From Crossiella sp. CA-258035 (GTDB lineage: Bacteria; Actinomycetota; Actinomycetes; Mycobacteriales; Pseudonocardiaceae), in NCBI RefSeq assembly GCF_030064675.1, contig NZ_CP116413.1, forward strand, positions 7,655,501 to 7,719,500: a DNA stretch of 64,000 nucleotides. Direction: 5' to 3'. The notes under the pieces were generated by a model. It worked only from the letters and a program-made list of their open reading frames with translations, ran no database searches and had not been told where the DNA came from. A program made the translations under genes and the position numbers. Each line of letters begins with the position of its first letter. Position 1 is the stretch's first letter. Below, piece by piece: positions 38,091-47,730 of this stretch.

Positions 38091-39317
38091 TCAGACTCCT
38101 GCCGGGGGTCGGACCGATCGCCGCAGGCCCGCCAGTCCGGCGCTGCGGGCCCGCGCCACCACCGGGCCGATGGCCGCGCCCAGTGCGGCCACGTCGGCGG
38201 CGGTGGAGGTGTGGCCGAGGGAGAAGCGCAGCGAGCCGCGGGCCGAGGACGGGTCAGCGCCCATGGCCAGCAGCACGTGGCTGGGCTGGGCGACGCCCGC
38301 GGTGCAGGCCGAGCCGGTGGAGCACTCGATGCCCTTGGCGTCCAGCAGCATCAGCAGGCTGTCGCCCTCGCAGCCGGGGAAGGTGAAGTGCGCGTTGCCG
38401 GGCAGCCGCCCCGGCATACCGTCCACAGTGGACTCGAAGTCGTCGCCGTTGAGCACCGCGTCGGGCACCGCGGCCAGCACCGCGGCGGCCAGCTCGGCGC
38501 GCAGCGCGGTCAGCTCGGCCGCGCGGCGCTCCCGCTCGGCCGCGGCCTGCCGGGCGGCGGCGGCCAGGCCGAGCGCCGAGGGCACGTCCAGGGTGCCGGA
38601 GCGGACCTCGCGCTCCTGCCCGCCGCCGTGCAGCAGCGGCACGCAGGCGGTGTCCCGGCTCAGCAGCAGCAGGCCGATGCCGTAGGGGCCGCCGAACTTG
38701 TGCCCGGTGAGGGTGAGCGCGTCCGCGCCGAGCGCGGCGAAGTCCACCGGCAGCACGCCCGCGGCCTGCACCGCGTCGGTGTGCAGCGGGATGCCGTGCC
38801 GGTGCGCCACCTCGGCCAGCGCGCGGACCGGGTTGACCGTGCCGACCTCGTTGTTGGCCAGCATCACGCTGACCAGGGCCACGCTGTCCGGGTCGGTCTC
38901 GATCGCGGCGGCCAGGGTCTCCGGCTGGATCCGCCCGCTGTGGTCGGCCTCCAACCAGGTCAGCTCGGCGTCCTCGTGCGCGGCCAGCCACTCCGCCGCG
39001 TCCAGCACCGCGTGGTGCTCCACCGAGGAGACCAGCACCCGGCGGCGGCGCGGATCGGCCTGCCGGCGGGCCCAGTAGATGCCCTTGACCGCGAGGTTGT
39101 CGCTCTCCGTGCCGCCGCCGGTGAACAGCAGCTCGGTCGGCCGGGCGCCGAAGGCCGCGGCGATGTCCTCGCGGGCCTCCTCGATGAGCCTGCGCGCCTG
39201 ACGACCGGCGGAGTGCAGCGAGGAGGCGTTGCCCAGTCCGGACAACGCCTCACTCATCGCGGCGACCGCCCCCGGAAGCATCGGGGTGGTCGCCGCGTGG
39301 TCGAGATAAACGCTCAT
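38091..39317 (-). CDS. iscS: cysteine desulfurase
   Basis: PLP enzyme (408 residues) that releases sulfur from cysteine as an enzyme persulfide for MnmA and Fe-S assembly. [12 protein letters not shown] at the start, H in [11 protein letters not shown], the Schiff-base Lys in [13 protein letters not shown], and the active Cys in [15 protein letters not shown] are all present. It overlaps the MFS gene stop by 4 nt (ATGA) and is followed after 1 nt by mnmA. Contains one GTCCACAGTGGAC palindrome (38421). Confidence 0.96.
   Translation of the reverse strand: MSVYLDHAATTPMLPGAVAAMSEALSGLGNASSLHSAGRQARRLIEEAREDIAAAFGARPTELLFTGGGTESDNLAVKGIYWARRQADPRRRRVLVSSVEHHAVLDAAEWLAAHEDAELTWLEADHSGRIQPETLAAAIETDPDSVALVSVMLANNEVGTVNPVRALAEVAHRHGIPLHTDAVQAAGVLPVDFAALGADALTLTGHKFGGPYGIGLLLLSRDTACVPLLHGGGQEREVRSGTLDVPSALGLAAAARQAAAERERRAAELTALRAELAAAVLAAVPDAVLNGDDFESTVDGMPGRLPGNAHFTFPGCEGDSLLMLLDAKGIECSTGSACTAGVAQPSHVLLAMGADPSSARGSLRFSLGHTSTAADVAALGAAIGPVVARARSAGLAGLRRSVRPPAGV
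38421..38433. repeat. palindrome GTCCACWGTGGAC, copy 3 (in iscS)
   Basis: Perfect copy in iscS; the coding strand reads TCC ACT GTG GAC (Ser-Thr-Val-Asp) with the rare Thr codon ACT. Confidence 0.9.
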
Positions 39318-40705
39318 CGCCCGTCAAGGGTAGACCGGCCCGCGAGGAAAGCCCCCATCGTGGCGACCGCCGCCATCAGCAGGTTGAGCACGATCACAGC
39401 GGTGGTCGGGTCGGTGGTGGAGCCCAGCAGGTTGAGCAGCACGCCGCCGATGCCCACGCAGACCGCCTGGAGCAGCAGGTCGGAGATCTGCAGCGCGCCC
39501 GAGTTGAACCCCCGGTCGCCCGGCTCGGACATGCTGAGCACCTTCACCGAGGTGCTGGCCATGGCCAGGCCCATGCCGGACCCGGCCAGGATCCACAGCG
39601 GGATGGACAGCCAGGACGGCCCCCAGGCCGGCGCGATGAACACCAGCCCGGCCAGCGCGATCGCGACCAGGGTGAAGCCGCGCCGGATGAGCACGTGCCG
39701 GGGCAGGTCCGGGTAGCGGCCCTGCCACATCGAGGCCACCGACCAGCCCAGCGCGCCCACGGTCAGCGGGATGCCCGCGGTGGCGGGCGAGTAGTGGTGC
39801 ACCGAGGTCAGGGTCAGCGGCAGGTATGCCTCCACCGCGAAGAAGGAGCCGGAGAGCATGCCGCGCAGCAGCACCGTCACCGGCAGGCCGCGGCGGGCCA
39901 GCAGCGTGCCCTTGGGCAACAGCTGGCGCAGCGCGGGAGCCAGCAGCACCAGCCCGACCGCGCCGATGACCAGCGAGGACCACTGCGGGTGCTGGCTGGC
40001 CCAGGTCAGCGCGGGCAGCCCGACCCCGGCGGCGAAGGCGGCCAGCGGCAGCCACTTGCGCGGGGTGCTGGCGACCTCCTCGCGTTCCCGAGCCCGCAGC
40101 GAGCGGATGGTCGGGCCCAGCAGCAGCGCGCCGATCAGCACCAGCGGGGCCAGGCCGAGGAAGACCCAGCGCCAGCTCGCGTACTGCACCAGCACCCCGG
40201 CCACGGTCGGCCCGACCAGCGCGGGCACCACCCAGGCCGCGGACAGCGCGCCGAAGACCGCGGGCCGGTCCCGCTCCGGGTAGACGATGGCGACCATGAC
40301 GTAGAGCGCGACGATCTGCGAACCCGCGCCCAGGCCCTGGAAGGCCCGGCCGATGAGCAGCTGGGTCATCGTGTCCGCGGTGCCGGCCACGATCAGGCCG
40401 ATGAAGAACAGCGTCGGCCCGGCGATGATCCCCGGCACCGGGCCGACCCGGTCGGAGACCCGCCCGGCGAAGACGTTGCCGATGATGCTGGCCGCCAGGA
40501 ACGCGGTGAACGGCCAGGAGTACAGCGAGGCGCCGTCCAGCTCGGCGATGATCGTGGGCAGCGCGGTGCCCAGGCCCATCGCCTCGAAGGCGGCCAGCGT
40601 GATGAGCAGCAGCAGTCCGGTGGTGGTGGCCCGGCGGTCGGGCGCCCAGAGCGCGGAGGGGGGCCGGGTACCGGTCGTCGACGAGGTCACCCCCGCACTC
40701 TGCAT
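39314..40705 (-). CDS. MFS transporter (DHA2-like, 12-14 TM)
   Basis: A 463-residue polytopic transporter. [20 protein letters not shown] begins helix 1 after a short hydrophilic lead, and [17 protein letters not shown] is the conserved loop 2-3 motif A. Such proteins export drugs or metabolites with protons. ATG at 40705 (MQSAGVTSS) was chosen as the last start before helix 1 that gives a usual N-terminus. It overlaps iscS by 4 nt and lies 44 nt downstream of the acyltransferase gene, making a long minus-strand operon from 42556 to 36992. Confidence 0.88.
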   Translation of the reverse strand: MQSAGVTSSTTGTRPPSALWAPDRRATTTGLLLLITLAAFEAMGLGTALPTIIAELDGASLYSWPFTAFLAASIIGNVFAGRVSDRVGPVPGIIAGPTLFFIGLIVAGTADTMTQLLIGRAFQGLGAGSQIVALYVMVAIVYPERDRPAVFGALSAAWVVPALVGPTVAGVLVQYASWRWVFLGLAPLVLIGALLLGPTIRSLRAREREEVASTPRKWLPLAAFAAGVGLPALTWASQHPQWSSLVIGAVGLVLLAPALRQLLPKGTLLARRGLPVTVLLRGMLSGSFFAVEAYLPLTLTSVHHYSPATAGIPLTVGALGWSVASMWQGRYPDLPRHVLIRRGFTLVAIALAGLVFIAPAWGPSWLSIPLWILAGSGMGLAMASTSVKVLSMSEPGDRGFNSGALQISDLLLQAVCVGIGGVLLNLLGSTTDPTTAVIVLNLLMAAVATMGAFLAGRSTLDGR

Positions 40706-40749
40706 GCTCCAGTGCGGTGGAGGTCCAGCCCTTTTCCGCGAGGGCCTGC

Positions 40750-41646
40750 TCACGCCGCCGCGGCCACCTCCGGCACGGCGTGCTCGGCCTCGGGCTGCCC
40801 GAGCGCCTCCGTCACCGCGGCCTCGGCCGCCGCGGCCATCGAGCGCCGGTCATGGCCCTCCGGCGAGACCAGCGGCAGCACCGAGGCCTCGATCACCAGC
40901 CCGCGCAACGCCGCGGTGCGCAGCAGCGCGGTCAGCAGGGTCTCCTCGCCGAGGAAGCCCGCCGCCGTGGTGCACTGCTCGTCGACCACGAACCGGAGCG
41001 CGACCGGCCGGGCGGGCACGCCCGCGTCGATCGCGGCCTGGAACGCCGCGCGTTTCCAGCGCCCGGTGGCCTGGCCGCACCAGGTGGTGCCCTCGGGGAA
41101 CACGCCAACCGCCGCGCCGCCGCGCAGCGCGCCTGCCACCTCGGCCACGGTGGCCGGCAGGGTGGACAGCCTGGGCCGGTCCACGAAGAAGGTGCCGGCG
41201 CGGGCGGCCAGCGCGCCGATCAGCGGCCAGTGCCGCACCTGGGCCTTGGCCAGCATGCGCACCGGCTGCAACGCGTTCAGCGCCACGATGTCCAGCCAGG
41301 AGCTGTGGTTGCCGACCACGAGCACGCCGCGGTCGCGGGGCCGCTCACGCTCCTCCGGCGCGAGGCTGAGCGCGCCGGGCCGGTACACCCGCAGCCGGAC
41401 GCCGAGCGCGCCCAGCACCATGCGGAACCAGCCACGGATCACCGCCGCCCGGCCGCGGGGGCCGAGCACGGACAGGGTCAGGGCGCACAGCGGTCCGGTC
41501 AGGACCACCGCGACCAGGGTCGCCAGGCGCAGCGCGCGCCGGGCCGGGGAAACCTTCGGCAGTGCGTCTCCGGTGGGCAGACACCATGCCCCGCACGGGG
41601 AGTGCGGCATCCAGGAGTGCAGTGCCTCTGCTGGACCAGCGGTCAT
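40750..41646 (-). CDS. PlsC-family lysophospholipid/ornithine-lipid acyltransferase
   Basis: A 298-residue membrane-associated acyltransferase with the catalytic HX4D motif in NHSSWLD, the substrate motif FPEGTTW, and one N-terminal transmembrane segment (RLATLVAVVLTGPLCALTLS). The neighbour upstream is a GNAT-like acyltransferase of OlsB type; together they match an OlsB-OlsA pair making ornithine lipids (N-acylation then O-acylation). Equally it could acylate lysophosphatidate. Homologues Rv3026c-Rv3027c have the same order. ATG at 41646; a frame extension upstream lacks similarity. Confidence 0.82.
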   Translation of the reverse strand: MTAGPAEALHSWMPHSPCGAWCLPTGDALPKVSPARRALRLATLVAVVLTGPLCALTLSVLGPRGRAAVIRGWFRMVLGALGVRLRVYRPGALSLAPEERERPRDRGVLVVGNHSSWLDIVALNALQPVRMLAKAQVRHWPLIGALAARAGTFFVDRPRLSTLPATVAEVAGALRGGAAVGVFPEGTTWCGQATGRWKRAAFQAAIDAGVPARPVALRFVVDEQCTTAAGFLGEETLLTALLRTAALRGLVIEASVLPLVSPEGHDRRSMAAAAEAAVTEALGQPEAEHAVPEVAAAA

Positions 41647-41674
41647 GGTTCCAGGGTGCCCAGTCCGGCTGAAC

Positions 41675-42556
41675 CTACGGGGAACCTCGCCTGACTGGCG
41701 GCTGAGCACTACCCGAAGGCGTGGTCCCGCCGGCGCGCGGCTGCGGCGGCAGCCCACCCTTGTCCCGCAACTGGGCGAACTCCGGGCCGAGCAGGAAGCT
41801 CAGGTACCGCTGGTCCACCCGCTGCATGGACAGCAGCACGTACATGTCGGCCACGCCGAACTCCGGGTCGTGCGCCGGCCGCCCGCACACCCAGGCCCCG
41901 ATCCGCAGGTAGCCCTTGAGCAGCGCGGGCAGGGTGGCCTGCGGGATGCGCGCCACGCCGTCGGGGTCCCACGGCTCGCGCGGGGTGACCCGGTACTCCT
42001 CCGGCGCGTAGTGCCGGGTGCGCACGATGTCCCAGACGCTGGCCGCGTAGGAGCCGCCGTCGGTCAGCGGCACCGAGGCGCAGCCGCCCAGCCAGGAGTG
42101 CCCGGAGAGCAGCATGTACCGGGCGATGCCGGCCCACACCAGCCCGACCACGGAGCCGGTGCGGTGGTCCGGGTGCACGCAGGAGCGTCCGGCCTCCACC
42201 AGCCCCGGCCGCAGCGGGTCGAGCGCGCTGAGGTCGAACTCGCTGTCGGAGTAGAGCCGGCCTGCCTCGGCGGCCCGCTCCGGCGGCAGCATCCGGTAGG
42301 TGCCGACGATCTCCTGGGAGCGGTCGTCCCTGACCACCAGGTGGTCGCAGAACTCGTCGAAGTAGTCCTCGTCCACGCCGGGGGTGCGGGCGGCGATGTT
42401 CGCGCCCATCTCACCGGCGAAGACGCGGTAGCGCAGGCGCTGCGCGGCGCGCACTTCCTCGCTGTCCCTGGCGACCAGGAGCGAGTAGCGCGGAGTGTCG
42501 TCGGACAGGTCCGCGCCCTCGGTAGCGGTGCTGACCAGCAGTCTGGACTGCGTCAT
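41675..42556 (-). CDS. GNAT-like acyltransferase, OlsB/hemolysin-type
   Basis: A 293-residue protein of the long-chain-acyl GNAT group (Acetyltransf_5), which includes the ornithine N-acyltransferase OlsB and N-acyl-amino-acid synthases. Seen: YSLLVARDSEEVRAAQRLRY, RVFAGEMGANIA, DEYFDEFCDHLVV-type segment, and EAGRSCVHPDHRTGSVVGLV for CoA/ACP-acyl binding. It lies 28 nt before the PlsC-like gene. Proposed role: transfer of a 3-hydroxyacyl chain from ACP to the alpha-amino group of ornithine; inferred from family and pairing only. Confidence 0.8.
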   Translation of the reverse strand: MTQSRLLVSTATEGADLSDDTPRYSLLVARDSEEVRAAQRLRYRVFAGEMGANIAARTPGVDEDYFDEFCDHLVVRDDRSQEIVGTYRMLPPERAAEAGRLYSDSEFDLSALDPLRPGLVEAGRSCVHPDHRTGSVVGLVWAGIARYMLLSGHSWLGGCASVPLTDGGSYAASVWDIVRTRHYAPEEYRVTPREPWDPDGVARIPQATLPALLKGYLRIGAWVCGRPAHDPEFGVADMYVLLSMQRVDQRYLSFLLGPEFAQLRDKGGLPPQPRAGGTTPSGSAQPPVRRGSP

Positions 42557-42690
42557 GCACTCGGTCTACCGGGCCATTCGGCCGGAGGAAAGTCCATTCG
42601 ATGACGCGTCGGTGGAAAATCGGTGAAGACCCTGTGCCGCCTCCGGGGACACCCTGAGTGTGAAACCCGTGTGAGCTGGCGAGACACGAC

Positions 42691-42733
42691 CGAGGGGGTT
42701 CCGGCGGCCGTTTCCGGCGCCGGAACCCCCTCG
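42691..42733. terminator. 16-bp perfect hairpin after the etf operon
   Basis: The 16-nt arms 42691-42706 (starting CGAGGGGGTTCC) and 42718-42733 pair perfectly around an 11-nt loop. It lies 53 nt beyond the etfA stop on the minus strand and about 135 nt upstream of the next operon, and is the clear terminator of etfBA. Confidence 0.85.
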
Positions 42734-42785
42734 GAGGTCAACTTCATCCTGTCGGGCTAAGCACCCGGACAGGTGGTGGAACGGT

Positions 42786-43742
42786 TCAGCCCTTGCGCTT
42801 GCCGATCTCGTCGGTGAGCTGCGGGGCGACCTTGAACAGGTCCCCGACGATGCCGAAGTCGGCGATCTCGAAGATCGGCGCCTCGGCGTCCTTGTTCACC
42901 GCCACGATCGTCTTCGAGGTCTGCATGCCCGCGCGGTGCTGGATCGCGCCGGAGATGCCCAGCGCGATGTAGAGCTGCGGGGCGACCGTCTTGCCGGTCT
43001 GGCCGACCTGGAACTGGTGCGGGTAGTAGCCGGAGTCCACCGCGGCGCGGGAGGCGCCGACCGCGGCGCCCAGGCTGTCCGCGAGCTGCTCGACCACGCT
43101 GAAGTTCTCCGCGCTGCCCACGCCACGGCCGCCGGAGACGACCACGGTGGCCTCGGACAGTTCGGGGCGGTCGCCGCCGACCACCGGCTCCCGGCCGGTC
43201 ACGCGGGCGACCCGGTCACCGGCGGCGGGGACCTCGACGGTCTCCTCCGCGGCGGCGCCGTCGGCCGGGCTGGCCTCGATCGCGCCCGGACGCACCGAGA
43301 TGATCGGCACCCCCGAGGTGACCTGGGACTTCACCGTGTAGGAGCCACCGAAGACGGACTGGGTGGCGGTGCCGTCGGCGGCCACGTCCACCGCGTCGGT
43401 GAGCACGCCGGAGCCGACCCTGATGGCCAGCCGACCGGCGATCTCCTTGCCGTCGATGGTGGCCGAGACCAGCACCGCGGCCGGGCTGACCCGGCCGAGG
43501 AGCTCGGCCAGCACCGCGACCTTCGGGGAGACCAGCACGCTGGCGGCCTCCTCGGACTCGGCCACGTACACCTTGGCCGCGCCGTAGCCGGCCAGCGACT
43601 CCTTCAGCTTGGCCGCCGTGCCGGGCGCGCCGACCACGACCGCGCTGGGCTCACCGATGGAGCGCGCCGCCGAGAGCAGCTCGAAGGTCGACTTCTTGAT
43701 CTCGCCGTCCACGTGGTCGACGAGGACCAGTACCTCGGACAT
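42786..43742 (-). CDS. etfA: electron transfer flavoprotein alpha subunit
   Basis: The 318-residue FAD-binding subunit of ETF, which carries electrons from acyl-CoA and other dehydrogenases to the quinone pool. The C-terminal FAD signature [20 protein letters not shown] plus [20 protein letters not shown] is complete, as is SGGRGVGS in the middle. AGGAGGAGG precedes the ATG on the minus strand. It follows etfB by 21 nt. Confidence 0.96.
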   Translation of the reverse strand: MSEVLVLVDHVDGEIKKSTFELLSAARSIGEPSAVVVGAPGTAAKLKESLAGYGAAKVYVAESEEAASVLVSPKVAVLAELLGRVSPAAVLVSATIDGKEIAGRLAIRVGSGVLTDAVDVAADGTATQSVFGGSYTVKSQVTSGVPIISVRPGAIEASPADGAAAEETVEVPAAGDRVARVTGREPVVGGDRPELSEATVVVSGGRGVGSAENFSVVEQLADSLGAAVGASRAAVDSGYYPHQFQVGQTGKTVAPQLYIALGISGAIQHRAGMQTSKTIVAVNKDAEAPIFEIADFGIVGDLFKVAPQLTDEIGKRKG

Positions 43743-43763
43743 GGGTCTTCCTCCTCCTGCTTC

Positions 43764-44546
43764 TCAGACGAGCTTCTGCGCGGACAGGTACTCGACGATC
43801 TTGGTGCCGCCGGTGCCGTCGTCCTCGACCTTCTGGCCGCCGGAGCGCGGGGGCTTCGGCGCGGCCTCGACGACCTTGGTGCTGGCGTTGGCCAGGCCGA
43901 CCTCGCCCGCGTCGATACCGGCGTCGGCGATGGACTTGGTCTCCACCGGCTTCTTCTTGGCGGCCATGATGCCCTTGAAGGACGGGTACCGCGGCTCGTT
44001 GATCTTCTCGGTCACGCTGACCAGCGCGGGCAGGTTCGCCTCGACGAAGGCCAGGCCCTCGTCGGTGACCCGCTCGACCTTGACCGTGGTGTCGGTCAGC
44101 TCGACCTTGCTGGCCTGGGTGATCACCGGCAGGCCGAGCACCTCGCCCACCATGGCGGGCACCGCGCCACCGCGGCCGTCGCTGGACTCGTTGCCCGCGA
44201 TGACCAGATCAACGCCCTCGATGGAGCCGACCAGCTTGGCCAGCGCCTTGGCGGTGGCCACCTGGCAGGAGCCGTGCAGCGCGGGGTCGCTGAGGTGAAC
44301 GGCCTTGTCCGCGCCCATGGACAGGGCCTTGCGGATGGCCTCGGTGGTGCGCTCGGGGCCCATGGCGACCACGGTCACCTCGCCGCCGTGCGCCTCCTGG
44401 ATGCGGAGGGCTTCTTCGACCGCGCGCTCGTTGATCTCATCGAGCACGGCGTCGGCCGAGTCACGGTCCAACGTGTGGTCGGCATCGGTGAGCTTGCGCT
44501 CGGAATAGGTGTCAGGCACCTGCTTGACCAGGACGACGATGTTCAT
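43764..44546 (-). CDS. etfB: electron transfer flavoprotein beta subunit
   Basis: The 260-residue AMP-binding partner of EtfA. It starts MNIVVLVKQVPDTYSERKL and carries DLVIAGNESSDGRGGAVPAM and VTEKINEPRYPSFKGIMAAK, diagnostic of the family. ATG at 44546 has AGAGGA upstream on the minus strand. First gene of etfBA, divergent from degV. Confidence 0.96.
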   Translation of the reverse strand: MNIVVLVKQVPDTYSERKLTDADHTLDRDSADAVLDEINERAVEEALRIQEAHGGEVTVVAMGPERTTEAIRKALSMGADKAVHLSDPALHGSCQVATAKALAKLVGSIEGVDLVIAGNESSDGRGGAVPAMVGEVLGLPVITQASKVELTDTTVKVERVTDEGLAFVEANLPALVSVTEKINEPRYPSFKGIMAAKKKPVETKSIADAGIDAGEVGLANASTKVVEAAPKPPRSGGQKVEDDGTGGTKIVEYLSAQKLV

Positions 44547-44808
44547 GGGTCCTCTTCGACCTCCGAGACCAAGGACGGCATCCACCTGTGCGGGAGGATC
44601 TTGGCGAACCTTCCCACGTCGAAAGCACCTTGTGCACGGTGGCCTCGACCACCTGCATGTTACCCGTGAGTAATCTGCCTGCAAGGCGGCCCCAGCAGGC
44701 CCGATTGGTGACAGTGCTCACCTCCCGGGTGCCCACAGGGGCGAGATAGGGCACTGAAACCGCTTCCCTGGATGCAAACCTTTAATACGGCGTCTAGCGT
44801 GCTCTGCC
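44547..44808. promoter_or_regulatory. divergent etfB/degV intergenic region
   Basis: 262 nt without a gene between divergent operons; it must hold both promoters. TAGCGT, 8 nt before the degV ATG, is a possible -10. GGTGA-N6-TCACC (44706-44721) is a short inverted repeat that could be an operator. No RNA gene was recognised. Confidence 0.4.
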
Positions 44809-45654
44809 ATGTACCGGCGAGTAGCAGTGGTGACCGACTCGACGGCCTGCCTGCCGAGCGGGCTCGCCGAGCGCATGGGCATCTCCGTGGTCCAGTTGCA
44901 GCTCCAGGTGGGTGACAAGGCCAGCGACGAGGCCTACCTGCCGCCGGACGAGGTGGCCCAGGCGATGCGCGACCAGATCCCGGTGACCACCTCGCCGCCA
45001 CCCTCGGCGGCCTTCTTCTGGACCTACCAGGAGGCCGCGGCCAAGGGCGCGCAGGCGGTGGTGTCGGTGCACCTCTCCGGTGAGCTGTCCCAGACCCTGA
45101 ACGCGGCCAGGGAAGCCGCCGCGCAGGCCCGCATCCCGGTGTACATCATCGACTCGCAGTCCTGCGGGATGAGCCTGGGCTACGGCGCGCTGGCCGCGGC
45201 CGAGGCGGCGGGCAACGGCGCGAACGTGGCCCAGGTGCAGGGCATCGCCCAGTTCCGCTGCCACCACGCCAGCGAGTTCATCTACGTGGACACCCTGGAC
45301 TGGCTGCGCAAGGGCGGCCGGATCGGCGCGGCCTCGGCGCTGATCGGCACCGCGCTGGGCATCAAGCCGGTGCTGACCCTGCACCGCGGCCAGATCGTGC
45401 CCTTCACCAAGGTCCGCGGCACCGACCGGGCGCTGGAGAAGCTGGTGGAGGCCGCGGTGGAGCGGGCTGGCGACCGGCCGGTGGACGTGGCGGTGGAGCA
45501 CTTCGGCTCGCCGGAGCGGGCGCGCAAGCTGCTCGAAGAGCTCCAGTCCCGGATCAGCTACGGCCGGGAGTTCCTGTTGACGCAGGTCAGCTCGATAATA
45601 GGAGCACACGTGGGGCCGGGGGCCCTGGGCGTGACCATCTCCCCGCTGCGCTGA
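44809..45654 (+). CDS. DegV-family fatty-acid-binding protein
   Basis: A 281-residue DegV/FakB-type protein. It starts VAVVTDSTACLPSGLAERMG, has SVHLSGELSQTLNAAREAA around the bound fatty-acid carboxylate, and TLDWLRKGGRIGAASALIGT in the second domain. In other bacteria FakB presents fatty acids to the kinase FakA; no fakA is near. Divergent from etfB. Confidence 0.92.
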   Translation: MYRRVAVVTDSTACLPSGLAERMGISVVQLQLQVGDKASDEAYLPPDEVAQAMRDQIPVTTSPPPSAAFFWTYQEAAAKGAQAVVSVHLSGELSQTLNAAREAAAQARIPVYIIDSQSCGMSLGYGALAAAEAAGNGANVAQVQGIAQFRCHHASEFIYVDTLDWLRKGGRIGAASALIGTALGIKPVLTLHRGQIVPFTKVRGTDRALEKLVEAAVERAGDRPVDVAVEHFGSPERARKLLEELQSRISYGREFLLTQVSSIIGAHVGPGALGVTISPLR

Positions 45655-45711
45655 CGGCAGGAAACTGCCAGCGGCGACCGGGCCCGGCCGGGTGATCCGA
45701 GACTTTCCGGC

Positions 45712-47361
45712 ATGCCGATCGCCGAGCCGTCCAGCCCGCTGTGGGCGCTGGTCCGCCTGCGGGTGCCGTGGCCGGACACCGACGAGGACCAGGTGGACGA
45801 GCTGGCCAGGCGCTGGACGAGCAGCGCGGGCAGCCTCGGCCAGACCATCGAGAAGGTCGAGCGCACCGGCGCCGAGGTGACCGGGGTGTGGCCGGACGCC
45901 GCCGGTCTGGCGATGGCCGGCAAGCTGCGCGACTCCGCCGAGTTCCGCCGGATCGAGGCCGAGATGACCAAGGTCGCCGACGACGCGGGCCGGTTCGCCG
46001 CCGAGGTGCGCGGCACGAAGCAGGCGATCGCGCAGTACATCGAGGAGAGCACGCCCGGCTTCCTCAAGACCTTCCTGCTGACCGCTCCCGCGCTGGGCGT
46101 CTCGGCCCCGCTGATCTACGCCGGGCAGGTCGCCGACCAGGTGGAACAGCTGGTTGCCGACGCGGCCGAGCGGATCAACGGCGGGTTCAGCGCGGGCACG
46201 GTGCCCGAGCCGCTCGGCGGGCTCAAACCGCCCCCGCCAGGCGGCTCGCCGGAGGACAACGCGGCCTGGTGGAACGCGCTGAGCAAGCCGGACCAGCAGG
46301 CGATCATCCGGGAGCACCCGGAGTGGATCGGCAACCTGGACGGCATCCCGTTCGCGGCCAGGGACGAGGCCAACCGGCTGCGGCTGGACATCGAGCGGGA
46401 CCGGCTGCTGGCCGAGCGGGCCGAGCTCATCCGGCAGTACGAGAACGGCGACCGGCCGTTCCTGTACTGGGACCGGGAGCAGGCCTTCACCGAGCACCAG
46501 AAGCGCCTGGCCGCCATCGACGCCAAGCTGGCCTCGGTCGAGGCGGTGCGGGACGTGGCCACGAGGGAGGGGCGCAGCGTGCTGCTGTTGAACACCCAGG
46601 GCGAGCGGGTGGAGGCGGCCATCGGCAACGGCGATGTGGACAACGCCAAGCACGTCGCGGTGTTCACCCCCGGCCTGACCAGCACGGTGGACGGCTCGCT
46701 GCGCGGCTACGACGAGGACCTGAACGCGCTGCGGGACCGGAGCCTGGCGGTGCTGGCGCGCAACGGCCGCGAGGGCGAGACGGTGGCCACGGTGACCTGG
46801 ATCGGCTACCAGGCGCCGCAGCTGACCGGAGACAGCCTGCTGAACCCCAGTCAGACCGTCGGGCTGGACCAGGCGGCCAGGGCGGGCGCGGACAAGCTGG
46901 CCCCGTTCCTGCGCGGCATCGACGCGGCCCGCCCGGTGGACCCGGAGCTGACCGCGCTCGGCCACTCCTACGGCTCGACCACCACCGGCCTGGCCCTGTT
47001 GCAGGGCACCGGCGTGGACCGGGCCGCGGTCTGGGGCTCTCCCGGCGTCGGCACGCTGGACCCCGGGCAGCTGGGTCTGTCCCCGGACCGGGTGCTGGTG
47101 CAGGAGACCCGGAACGACCCGGTCGCGGACGCCGGCGCCTTCGGCGGCGACCCGTCCCGGCTGCCCGCCATCCACGGCGAGCCCGGCACCGCCCCCTCGC
47201 CCTACCCGGGTGAGGCCCCGCGCCTGCCCGGCTCCGGCCACTCCGGCTACAGCGTGCGCGGCGGCACCTCCGAGCACAACATCGCCGCGCTGATCGTGGG
47301 CGAGCAGGACGACATCATCCGCGAGCGCGACCACGAGCCCGACTACCCGATCTGGAACTGA
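45712..47361 (+). CDS. DUF1023 alpha/beta hydrolase with helical N-terminal WXG-like domain
   Basis: A 549-residue protein. Residues about 1-160 are helical and resemble the WXG100/ESX-partner domain (AGSLGQTIEKVERTGAEVTG, then VWPDAAGLAMAGKL). Residues about 290-500 form the DUF1023 hydrolase, with the nucleophile in TALGHSYGSTTTGLAL and VTWIGYQAPQL. A charged coiled-coil (DEANRLRLDIERDRLLAERA) joins them. This architecture is found near type VII secretion genes in actinomycetes and some members are suspected secreted effectors. A small EspC/ESX-like gene starts 22 nt downstream, a likely partner. Confidence 0.84.
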   Translation: MPIAEPSSPLWALVRLRVPWPDTDEDQVDELARRWTSSAGSLGQTIEKVERTGAEVTGVWPDAAGLAMAGKLRDSAEFRRIEAEMTKVADDAGRFAAEVRGTKQAIAQYIEESTPGFLKTFLLTAPALGVSAPLIYAGQVADQVEQLVADAAERINGGFSAGTVPEPLGGLKPPPPGGSPEDNAAWWNALSKPDQQAIIREHPEWIGNLDGIPFAARDEANRLRLDIERDRLLAERAELIRQYENGDRPFLYWDREQAFTEHQKRLAAIDAKLASVEAVRDVATREGRSVLLLNTQGERVEAAIGNGDVDNAKHVAVFTPGLTSTVDGSLRGYDEDLNALRDRSLAVLARNGREGETVATVTWIGYQAPQLTGDSLLNPSQTVGLDQAARAGADKLAPFLRGIDAARPVDPELTALGHSYGSTTTGLALLQGTGVDRAAVWGSPGVGTLDPGQLGLSPDRVLVQETRNDPVADAGAFGGDPSRLPAIHGEPGTAPSPYPGEAPRLPGSGHSGYSVRGGTSEHNIAALIVGEQDDIIRERDHEPDYPIWN

Positions 47362-47382
47362 CGATGCTCATCTGGAGCTGAT

Positions 47383-47691
47383 GTGCACTTCGCCGACCTG
47401 GACCTGGCGGCCGCCGAGGCCGCGATGCGCTCGGTGGCCGACACCGCCGACGCCTACGAGCGAGCCTGGCACGCCGACCGGGAGGCGCTGGCCGCGGCGA
47501 CCGGCGCGCTCGGCTCCGGCGTGCTCGGCCAGGCGTTCCGGCCGCGCTACACCGAGACCGAGGCCGCGCTGCGGGCCGCCGCGGACCTGGTGCCGGGGGT
47601 GTACGGGCGCTTCGCCAAGGCCGGGACCGACTCGGTGGCCGACTACCGGTGGGCCGACGCGGCCAGTGCGCGCGGGTTCGGCGGAGGCTGA
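47383..47691 (+). CDS. small ESX/EspC-like helical protein
   Basis: A 102-residue, Ala-rich helical protein (DLDLAAAEAAMRSVADTADA, YTETEAALRAAADLVPGVYG) without cysteine or signal peptide. Its size, composition and position behind a WXG-domain hydrolase fit the EspC-like/DUF family of type VII-associated small proteins; no WXG motif is present. GTG at 47383 is close behind the hydrolase stop, suggesting coupling. It may be a secretion partner or immunity protein. Confidence in the exact family is modest. Confidence 0.7.
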   Translation: MHFADLDLAAAEAAMRSVADTADAYERAWHADREALAAATGALGSGVLGQAFRPRYTETEAALRAAADLVPGVYGRFAKAGTDSVADYRWADAASARGFGGG

Positions 47692-47730
47692 CCCTCGTAC
47701 CTGGAGTTACTGACCGGTAGGGTACCGGGG

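Noticed and set aside
44706-44721. GGTGA-N6-TCACC as an operator for degV or etfB
   Set aside because: Five-base arms are too short to be significant in this base composition; kept only as a remark on the intergenic region.
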